Shown here piece by piece: positions 15,904-22,365 of a stretch of 38,086 bases of DNA; within the stretch, counting starts at the first letter, position 1; every line of letters begins with the position of its first letter. The stretch is taken from assembly GCA_017428945.1 (NCBI GenBank), contig JAFRPW010000017.1:1-38086 (forward strand). Direction: 5' to 3'. The notes beneath the pieces were generated by a model, which saw only the letters and a list, made by a program, of their open reading frames with translations, ran no database searches and was not told the DNA's origin. The position numbers were made by a program, and so were the translations under genes. Source of the DNA: Bacteroidales bacterium. GTDB lineage: Bacteria > Bacteroidota > Bacteroidia > Bacteroidales > UBA932.

Positions 15904-16563
15904 ATGGCTAACCCGCGTCCATTCGGAACCTGTTTCTTTGAGCAGTACGCCCAGATAACCCTCGCCTCAATCCTTGGAAGCGAGTTCGAATGCCTGGTGA
16001 ACCGTGACCGGCCTGACCTTCAGACTCCGGACGATAAGAGCATCGGCATAGAGGTCACACGTGCTATGGAAGAGAGCAAAAAGGCCGAGGAAGAGCTTCT
16101 AAAGGACATTGCCGGAGTCACCCCAACCCCTCAGGACGATGAATGGAGTCAGATACTGGAGTACGGTTATGCCTACGGCCTTGAAGAAGGTAAGTATATA
16201 GGAATGAAGGAGTTCTCCTACTGGTCCATGGCCCTCCCCCTCAGGCGCATCCTGGAGAGCAAGGTCTCCAAAGTGGGAAACGGCTTCTACGGTAGGTTCG
16301 ATAAGATGGGTCTTTTCGTTTTCTCCAGGGAAGACCTAAAAGAGGCGGAGGCCGTAAAAGCAATGAACTACACCCTCCAGCTCCAGAAATACCTTGACAT
16401 CCGTTACAACAGGCTCTACCTTGCCGATGTAGGCGACCTATACGTCTGCAACCTTGACGACGGTCTCAAAGAGAGCTCCCGTCTTGTCCGCTACGCCATA
16501 ACTCAGGAGCAGAGACAATCATTCTACCGTCAAGCCGTCCTCCGGCAGATTGAATCCATATAA
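15904..16563 (+). CDS. Unknown cytoplasmic protein, possible PD-(D/E)XK-like nuclease
   Basis: A 219-aa protein without signal peptide or membrane segments. Near the N-terminus, NRDRPDLQTPDDKSIGIEVT (residues 33-52) places an Asp (38) and a Glu (50) on adjacent strands, as in PD-(D/E)XK nucleases, where E-x-K/Q/T is usual. The E-V-T version is non-standard, so this is only a suggestion. The rest is helical and acidic. It follows the repeat protein by nine bases and ends at the palindromic region before the tRNA. Confidence 0.6.
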   Translation: MANPRPFGTCFFEQYAQITLASILGSEFECLVNRDRPDLQTPDDKSIGIEVTRAMEESKKAEEELLKDIAGVTPTPQDDEWSQILEYGYAYGLEEGKYIGMKEFSYWSMALPLRRILESKVSKVGNGFYGRFDKMGLFVFSREDLKEAEAVKAMNYTLQLQKYLDIRYNRLYLADVGDLYVCNLDDGLKESSRLVRYAITQEQRQSFYRQAVLRQIESI

Positions 16564-16607
16564 GCCACCTGTTACGCGTTTTCGCGGTAAAATGCGCGTC
16601 GAGTGGC
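16564..16607. repeat. Imperfect palindrome, REP-like
   Basis: It starts directly after the stop of the preceding gene. Outer arms GCCAC (16564-16568) and GTGGC (16603-16607) and inner arms ACGCG and CGCGT pair, enclosing a second small palindrome around TTACGCG/CGCGGTAA. The GTTACGC core recurs in the next hairpin, which suggests a repetitive extragenic palindrome family and not a simple terminator. Confidence 0.4.
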
Positions 16608-16613
16608 ACAATG

Positions 16614-16661
16614 AAGCCAGCCGTTACGCATTATGGGCCATTTTTGCGTAACGGCTGGCTT
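16614..16661. terminator. Perfect 17-bp hairpin between convergent gene and tRNA
   Basis: AAGCCAGCCGTTACGCA (16614-16630) is exactly complementary to 16645-16661, with a 14-base loop. It lies between the 3' ends of the plus-strand gene at 15904-16563 and the minus-strand tRNA and so could stop both. The trailing T run is poor on both strands, so a processing signal or REP-type element is an alternative. Confidence 0.5.
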
Positions 16662-16674
16662 TACTAAGGAATCG

Positions 16675-16746
16675 TACCTCCGCTCGGAATCGAACCGGGA
16701 CCAACGGAACCGGAATCCGTTATTCTATCCTTTAAACTACGGAGGC
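16675..16746 (-). tRNA. tRNA-Arg (anticodon CCG)
   Basis: The minus strand folds as a complete 72-nt tRNA without an encoded CCA. The acceptor stem is GCCTCCG/CGGAGGT (one G-T wobble). The D arm contains AAAGGAT. The anticodon stem ACGGA/TCCGT is perfect, and the loop TTCCGGT gives anticodon CCG, reading arginine codon CGG. The T loop is TTCGATT on a CCCGG/CCGAG stem with one C-A mismatch. A TAnnTTTG promoter lies just upstream. Confidence 0.92.
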
Positions 16747-16762
16747 ATCCGTGTTGGGATTG

Positions 16763-16770
16763 CAAAGATA
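16763..16770 (-). promoter_or_regulatory. -7 element (TATCTTTG) for tRNA-Arg
   Basis: A match to TAnnTTTG, 16 bases before the first base of the tRNA; a start near 16757 would give a short 5' leader for RNase P to remove. Confidence 0.6.
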
Positions 16771-16805
16771 GTACAATTTTTGTAATTTAGCACAGGAAAT
16801 AGAGA

Positions 16806-16826
16806 TTCCCGGGTCAAGCCCGGGAA
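16806..16826. repeat. Perfect CCCGGG palindrome (dispersed-repeat type)
   Basis: TTCCCGGG and CCCGGGAA flank the 5-base loop TCAAG, with GA before and TGAC after. Read on the minus strand this is the GTCATTCCCGGGCTTGACC-type element that I recall as a dispersed repeat in many unrelated bacterial genomes. It ends 13 bases before anmK and could fold in its leader. Confidence 0.55.
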
Positions 16827-16839
16827 TGACGGATAGAAT

Positions 16840-17892
16840 ATGAAATACAAAAGCATAGGACTTATGTCCGGGACATCGGCGGACGGACTGGACGTCTGCT
16901 GTGCCACTTTTACCCGAAGAAACGGCAAATGGAGCTATAGGATAGACTGTGCAAAAGGCTACAGCTACACCCCCGAGCTCAAAGATACTCTCATGAACAG
17001 GGTCCAGAAGATGTCCGCCTTGGAATTCATCACTTTCCATAGCCAGTACGGGCATTTCCTTGGGCAGAAAGTGAACGAGTTCATGGCCGAATTCGGCGTG
17101 AAGCCGGACCTTATTGCATCCCACGGAAGCACCGTTTTTCATGAGCCTTCAAAGGGCGTCATGTTCCAGATTGGAGACGGCGCCGCCATAGCTGCAGAAA
17201 CAGGCATCCCCACGGTGTCCGATTTCCGCCGCCTGGACATAATGCTTGGCGGCCAGGGCGCTCCCCTTGTGCCGGTCGGGGACAGGGCGCTGTTCGGTGC
17301 CTACGACTACTGCCTCAATATCGGCGGCTTCTCAAATATTTCCTATGACGATGGCCCCAGGCGCATTGCCTTTGACATTTCACCTGTGAATTACGTAATA
17401 AACCGATATTGCCGAAGCATCGGCCTGGAGATGGACAGGGACGGGGAAATTGCGCGCCGCGGCAGTATCTGCCAGAGTCTTCTTGACAAGTTGAACAGTC
17501 TTGAATACTATAGTTGTGACCCTCCGAAGTCACTTGCCAGGGAATGGGTTGAAAAGAACATCTTTCCGCTTATAGACAGTTTTAATCTGCCTTTGGAGGC
17601 TATTCTCCGCACGTATTACGAGCATTGTGCGACACAACTGGCAAATGCTGTTAATCCCGGCAAGAGCATCCTTGCAACCGGCGGCGGAGCCTGGAACAAG
17701 TTCCTTCTGGAGCGTATGGAAGCCCTCTCCGAGTGCACTCTCACAGTGCCTGAACCTGAGGTCGTAGACTACAAGGAGGCGCTCATCTTTGCCTTCCTTG
17801 GCGTTTTGTACATGACGGATACGCCATCCTGCCTGTCCTCCGTTACCGGAGCATCCAGAGACAACATTGGAGGTATGCTTTTCAAGGCTTGA
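16840..17892 (+). CDS. anmK: Anhydro-N-acetylmuramic acid kinase
   Basis: A 350-aa ASKHA-fold kinase of cell-wall recycling. It phosphorylates and hydrolyses 1,6-anhydro-MurNAc to MurNAc-6-phosphate. The family start IGLMSGTSADGLD (residues 6-18) holds the phosphate-binding loop and the catalytic Asp. NIGGFSNIS (about 166-174) and ATGGGAWNK (about 284-292) are the other ATP-site elements. Length fits the family. It stands alone between the tRNA and fabD, which has its own promoter. The CCCGGG palindrome lies in its leader region. Confidence 0.95.
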   Translation: MKYKSIGLMSGTSADGLDVCCATFTRRNGKWSYRIDCAKGYSYTPELKDTLMNRVQKMSALEFITFHSQYGHFLGQKVNEFMAEFGVKPDLIASHGSTVFHEPSKGVMFQIGDGAAIAAETGIPTVSDFRRLDIMLGGQGAPLVPVGDRALFGAYDYCLNIGGFSNISYDDGPRRIAFDISPVNYVINRYCRSIGLEMDRDGEIARRGSICQSLLDKLNSLEYYSCDPPKSLAREWVEKNIFPLIDSFNLPLEAILRTYYEHCATQLANAVNPGKSILATGGGAWNKFLLERMEALSECTLTVPEPEVVDYKEALIFAFLGVLYMTDTPSCLSSVTGASRDNIGGMLFKA

Positions 17893-17911
17893 TAATCTCG
17901 CGTAAAATGCG

Positions 17912-17919
17912 TATATTTG
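17912..17919 (+). promoter_or_regulatory. -7 element (TATATTTG) for fabD
   Basis: A match to TAnnTTTG six bases before the ATG at 17926. It overlaps an in-frame TTG at 17917, which therefore cannot be the start, and predicts a leaderless message. Confidence 0.65.
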
Positions 17920-17925
17920 TGGACT

Positions 17926-18798
17926 ATGAGTAAAACCGCCTACATTTTTCCCGGACAGGGGTCCCAGTTCCCAGGCATGGCAAAGGACCTTTATCAGTCC
18001 AGGAAAGACCTCTTCGAGAAAGCAAACGACATACTTGGCTTCAGGATCACCGACATCATGTTCGGTGAATCAGCAGATGAGCTCAAGGCAACAAAAGTAA
18101 CGCAGCCGGCAATTTTCCTCCACAGCGTAATCCTTGCTATGGACCAGCCCGCACCGGACATGGTGGCAGGCCACTCGCTTGGAGAGTTTTCCGCACTTGT
18201 GGCAGCCGGAGCCATTTCCTTCGAAGACGGCCTCAGGCTTGTCTCAAAGCGCGCCCAGGCCATGCAGAAGTGCTGTGAGGCCGTTCCCGGTGCCATGGCA
18301 GCCGTCATCGCCCTTCCGGACGATGTCATTGAGACGGTATGTGCCGGCATTCCCGGTGTGGTCCCGGCAAACTTCAATTCCCCCGGCCAGGTTGTAATTT
18401 CCGGAGAAAAGGAAGCCGTGGACAAGGCCTGTGCAGCGCTCAAGGAGGCAGGTGCCAAAAGGGCTCTTCCCCTCCCCGTCAGCGGAGCCTTCCACTCCCC
18501 TCTCATGGAGCCCGCACGAGAAGAGCTTGCAAAGGCCATCGAGGAAACTCCTTTCAAGGTTCCCGTGTGCCCTGTTTATCAGAACGTGACGGCCCTTCCG
18601 TCCACGGATCCTGTCGTCATAAAGGACAATCTCCTGAAGCAGCTCACAAGCCCAGTCCGCTGGACAAAGAGTGTCCAGAACATGATTGCCGACGGAGCCG
18701 CCCGCTTCGTGGAGATTGGCCCCGGCACGGTTCTCCAGAACATTGTAAAGCGCATCGCAGGGCCGGAAGCGGAGTTAACAATAGAAGGAATAGAGTAA
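17926..18798 (+). CDS. fabD: Malonyl-CoA:ACP transacylase
   Basis: A 290-aa transacylase that loads malonyl groups onto acyl carrier protein for fatty acid synthesis. FPGQGSQFPGM is at residues 8-18. The nucleophile elbow GHSLGE has Ser84, and the catalytic histidine is His190 in SGAFHSPLM. The C-terminal EIGPGTVLQ (about 268-276) is also family-typical. The ATG at 17926 is chosen because the promoter ends six bases before it. nifJ follows after 36 bases without an obvious terminator or promoter, so fabD, nifJ and the M16 protease gene are probably one transcription unit. Confidence 0.95.
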   Translation: MSKTAYIFPGQGSQFPGMAKDLYQSRKDLFEKANDILGFRITDIMFGESADELKATKVTQPAIFLHSVILAMDQPAPDMVAGHSLGEFSALVAAGAISFEDGLRLVSKRAQAMQKCCEAVPGAMAAVIALPDDVIETVCAGIPGVVPANFNSPGQVVISGEKEAVDKACAALKEAGAKRALPLPVSGAFHSPLMEPAREELAKAIEETPFKVPVCPVYQNVTALPSTDPVVIKDNLLKQLTSPVRWTKSVQNMIADGAARFVEIGPGTVLQNIVKRIAGPEAELTIEGIE

Positions 18799-18834
18799 CA
18801 ACAACTATAAACTACATAAACCTTAACTAAAATT

Positions 18835-21800
18835 ATGGCAAACGAAAAGAAATTCATCACTTGCGATGGTAACTATGCCGCCTCGAACATTGCTTACCTG
18901 TTCAGCGAGCATGCCGCCATCTACCCCATCACGCCGTCCTCCACAATGGCAGAGAACATTGACGAGTGGGCAGCCCATGGAAAGAAAAACCTCTGGGGTG
19001 AAACAGTGAAAGTGACGGAGATGCAGTCCGAGGCCGGTGCCGCAGGTGCCGTTCACGGTTCCCTCCAGGCAGGTGCCCTCACCTCCACCTTCACCGCTTC
19101 CCAGGGCCTTCTTCTCATGATCCCCAACATGTACAAGATTGCCGGCGAGATGCTTCCCACAGTGTTCCATGTGAGCGCACGTGCCCTCGCAAGCCATGCC
19201 CTTTCAATATTCGGTGACCACCAGGATGTGATGGCATGCCGCCAGACCGGCTTTGCAATGATTGCCTCCGGCTCCGTACAGGAAGCCCAGGATATCGCAG
19301 CCGTGGCACACCTTTCCGCCATCAAGTCCAGCATTCCTTTCCTCCATTTCTTCGACGGTTTCCGTACATCCCACGAGATCCAGAAGATAGAGGCCCTGCC
19401 CGAGGACAAACTCAAGGAAATGGTCTCCGAGAAGGCCCTTGCCCGCTTCCGCGAGCGCGCTCTCAATCCTGACGCCCCCGTAACCCGCGGCACCGCCCAG
19501 AACGGCGACGTCTATTTCCAGGCAGTCGAGACCCGCAACCAGTTCTATGCAGCAGTTCCGGATATCGTCGCCCGCTACATGGGTGAGATCTCCGAGCTCA
19601 CCGGCCGCAGCTACCGTCCCTTCGAGTACTACGGTGACCCCACTGCAGAGAACATCATCGTCGCAATGGGTTCCGTAACCGAGACCATCAAGGAAACCAT
19701 CGACTACCTCGCAAGCCGCGGACGCAAGTACGGTCTTGTAACCGTCCACCTGTATCGTCCTTTCTCAGAGAAATACTTCTTCTCCGTCCTTCCCAAGAGC
19801 GTCCGCCGCATAGCCGTCATGGACCGCACCAAGGAGCCCGGCGCAGTTGGAGAGCCCCTCTACACCGATGTCAAGGCCCTCTTCCAGGGCAAGGACAATG
19901 TCCTTATCATCGGCGGCCGCTACGGTCTTTCCTCCAAGGACACCACCCCCGCCCAGATCATCGCCGTCTACGACAACCTCGAGGCCAAGGAGCCCAAGAC
20001 TGACTTCACCATCGGCATCGTGGACGATGTCACCTTCAAGAGCCTTCCCATCAAGAGCGAAGTCTCCATCGTGAAGCCCGGCACCACCGAGTGCAAGTTC
20101 TACGGTCTTGGTTCTGACGGTACCGTCGGTGCCAACAAGAACACCATCAAGATCATCGGCTCCCACACAGACCTTTACAGCCAGGCCTACTTCGACTACG
20201 ATTCAAAGAAATCCGGCGGTTACACCTGCTCTCACCTCCGCTTCGGCAAGCAGCCCATCAAGGCGCCTTATCTGGTGAACACCCCGGACTTCGTGGCCTG
20301 CCACGTACCTTCCTACCTTAAGAAATACGATGTTCTCAAGGGCATAAAGGAAGGCGGCACCCTCCTCCTGAACAGCCTCTGGGACGAGGAAGAGACCATA
20401 AAGAACATCCCGGACAACGTGAAGGCGGTCATCGGCCGCAAGCACATCAAGGTCTATATCATCAACGCAACCAAGATCGCTGCCGAAATCGGCCTTGGCG
20501 GACGCACCAACACCATTCTCCAGAGCGCCTTCTTCAAGATCACCGGCATCATCCCCTACGAGGATGCAGTGAAATACATGAAGGATGCAATCGTCAAGTC
20601 CTATGGCAAGAAGGGTGAGAACGTGGTGAACATGAACTACGCAGCCGTAGACCGCGGCGGCGAGTACACTCAGATCCACGTTCCTGCAGAGTGGGCAAAC
20701 CTCACCGCCAAGTTCGAGAACCCCAACAAGGACCGCCTTGCTCCCGCATTCGTCAAGGATATCGCCGATATCGTCAACGCCCAGGCAGGTGACACCCTCC
20801 CCGTAAGCGCCTTCATGCCTTACGCCGACGGTACAATGCCCGCAGGCACTGCTGCATTCGAGAAGCGCGGCGTAGCCGTGACCGTTCCCACATGGGATGC
20901 AGAGAAGTGTATCCAGTGCAACAACTGCGCATTCGTCTGCCCTCACGCTGCCATCCGTCCTTTCCTCCTCACAGAGGAAGAAGCCGCAAAGGTTCCCGCC
21001 GGTCTCAAACTGGCACAGGGCAAGGCCAACCTCAAGGAATACAAGTACGCCATCGCCGTCTCCGTCGACGACTGCACCGGCTGCGGCAACTGCGTGGATG
21101 TCTGCCTTGCCAAGCCGGAGAAGGCCCTGAGCATGGTTCCTTACATCAACGACACCGCAGAGCAGGCCAACTTCGACTACCTTAACAAGAAGGTGGGTTA
21201 CAAGGAGTACGTGGACAAGACCGCAAACATGAAGAACAGCCAGTTTGCACAGCCTCTGTTCGAGTTCTCCGGAGCCTGCGCAGGTTGCGGCGAAACCCCC
21301 AACATCAAGACCATTACCCAGCTCTTCGGAGACCGCATGATGGTTGCAAATGCAACGGGCTGCTCCTCCATCTACGGCGCATCCTTCCCTGCCAGCCCTT
21401 ACTGCACCAACGCAGCAGGCCACGGTCCCGCATGGGCCAACTCCCTGTTCGAGGACTTCTGCGAGTTCGGCCTTGGCATGAAGCTCGGCTCTGACCGCGC
21501 ACGCGAGACTGTTGCCAACACCATGAAGCAGGCCCTCGAGTGCGAGTGCTGCAGCCAGGAGATCAAGGCCCTTGCAGCCAAGTGGCTGGAGGCTCCCAAG
21601 GATCCCGCAGTTACCCGCGAGGTAGCTGACAAGATCGTTCCCCTTGCAGAGCAGTGCAGCTGCGACACCTGCAAGAAACTGGTCGAATACAAGCACTTCA
21701 TTCCTTCCCGCAGCCAGTGGATCATCGGCGGTGACGGTGCATCCTACGATATCGGCTACGGCGGCCTGGACCACGTCCTTGCCAGCGGTGAGAACGTGAA

Positions 21801-22359
21801 CGTCCTCGTCCTTGACACCGAGGTATACTCCAATACCGGCGGCCAGAGCTCCAAGGCTACACCTGTGGGTGCAATCGCAAAGTTCGCCGCTTCCGGTAAG
21901 AAGATCCGCAAGAAAGACCTTGGCATGATGGCAATCAGCTACGGCTATGTCTACGTTGCCCAGGTTGCAATGGGTGCAAGCCCCGTGCAGTTCTTCAACG
22001 CAATCAAGGAAGCCGAGGCTTATGACGGACCTTCCCTCATCATTGCCTACAGCCCTTGTATCAACCATGGCCTCAAGGCCGGCATGGGCCTGAGCCAGAA
22101 GGAAGAGAAGCTTGCAGTGGACTGTGGTTACTGGCACCTCTACCGTTACAACCCCGCCCTCGAAGGCACAGACAAGAACCCGTTCAGCCTGGATTCCAAG
22201 GAACCCGACTGGAGCAAGTTCCAGGACTTCCTCAAGGGAGAGGTTCGCTTTGCATCCCTCTACAAGATGTTCCCGGAGAGCGCTGAAGAGCTTCTCCAGA
22301 AGACAGAAGAGTTTGCAAAGGTACGTCTGAACACTTACAAACGCCTTGCAGGCAAATAG
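18835..22359 (+). CDS. nifJ: Pyruvate:ferredoxin (flavodoxin) oxidoreductase
   Basis: A 1174-aa single-chain pyruvate:ferredoxin oxidoreductase, the enzyme that converts pyruvate and CoA to acetyl-CoA, CO2 and reduced ferredoxin in anaerobes. Two [4Fe-4S] sites are clear: Cys692-695-698-702 (CIQCNNCAFVC) and Cys747-750-753-757 (CTGCGNCVDVC). A third is likely to use CAGCGE (815-820) and a later Cys. The thiamine diphosphate motif begins GDGASYDIG (about 967) and ends with YSNTGGQSS near residue 1002. Codon use is strongly biased (AAG, GAG, CTC, GCC), as in highly expressed genes. The small ferredoxin at 30723 is a candidate electron acceptor. The M16 protease gene follows after six bases. Confidence 0.97.
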   Translation: MANEKKFITCDGNYAASNIAYLFSEHAAIYPITPSSTMAENIDEWAAHGKKNLWGETVKVTEMQSEAGAAGAVHGSLQAGALTSTFTASQGLLLMIPNMYKIAGEMLPTVFHVSARALASHALSIFGDHQDVMACRQTGFAMIASGSVQEAQDIAAVAHLSAIKSSIPFLHFFDGFRTSHEIQKIEALPEDKLKEMVSEKALARFRERALNPDAPVTRGTAQNGDVYFQAVETRNQFYAAVPDIVARYMGEISELTGRSYRPFEYYGDPTAENIIVAMGSVTETIKETIDYLASRGRKYGLVTVHLYRPFSEKYFFSVLPKSVRRIAVMDRTKEPGAVGEPLYTDVKALFQGKDNVLIIGGRYGLSSKDTTPAQIIAVYDNLEAKEPKTDFTIGIVDDVTFKSLPIKSEVSIVKPGTTECKFYGLGSDGTVGANKNTIKIIGSHTDLYSQAYFDYDSKKSGGYTCSHLRFGKQPIKAPYLVNTPDFVACHVPSYLKKYDVLKGIKEGGTLLLNSLWDEEETIKNIPDNVKAVIGRKHIKVYIINATKIAAEIGLGGRTNTILQSAFFKITGIIPYEDAVKYMKDAIVKSYGKKGENVVNMNYAAVDRGGEYTQIHVPAEWANLTAKFENPNKDRLAPAFVKDIADIVNAQAGDTLPVSAFMPYADGTMPAGTAAFEKRGVAVTVPTWDAEKCIQCNNCAFVCPHAAIRPFLLTEEEAAKVPAGLKLAQGKANLKEYKYAIAVSVDDCTGCGNCVDVCLAKPEKALSMVPYINDTAEQANFDYLNKKVGYKEYVDKTANMKNSQFAQPLFEFSGACAGCGETPNIKTITQLFGDRMMVANATGCSSIYGASFPASPYCTNAAGHGPAWANSLFEDFCEFGLGMKLGSDRARETVANTMKQALECECCSQEIKALAAKWLEAPKDPAVTREVADKIVPLAEQCSCDTCKKLVEYKHFIPSRSQWIIGGDGASYDIGYGGLDHVLASGENVNVLVLDTEVYSNTGGQSSKATPVGAIAKFAASGKKIRKKDLGMMAISYGYVYVAQVAMGASPVQFFNAIKEAEAYDGPSLIIAYSPCINHGLKAGMGLSQKEEKLAVDCGYWHLYRYNPALEGTDKNPFSLDSKEPDWSKFQDFLKGEVRFASLYKMFPESAEELLQKTEEFAKVRLNTYKRLAGK

Positions 22360-22365
22360 TTAAAG

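Noticed and set aside
20203-22137. A 644-codon open frame on the minus strand inside nifJ
   Set aside because: It is the antisense shadow of a highly codon-biased gene. Its composition (rich in Cys, Val, Gly, Leu) is unnatural, and the nifJ frame has unmistakable cluster motifs.
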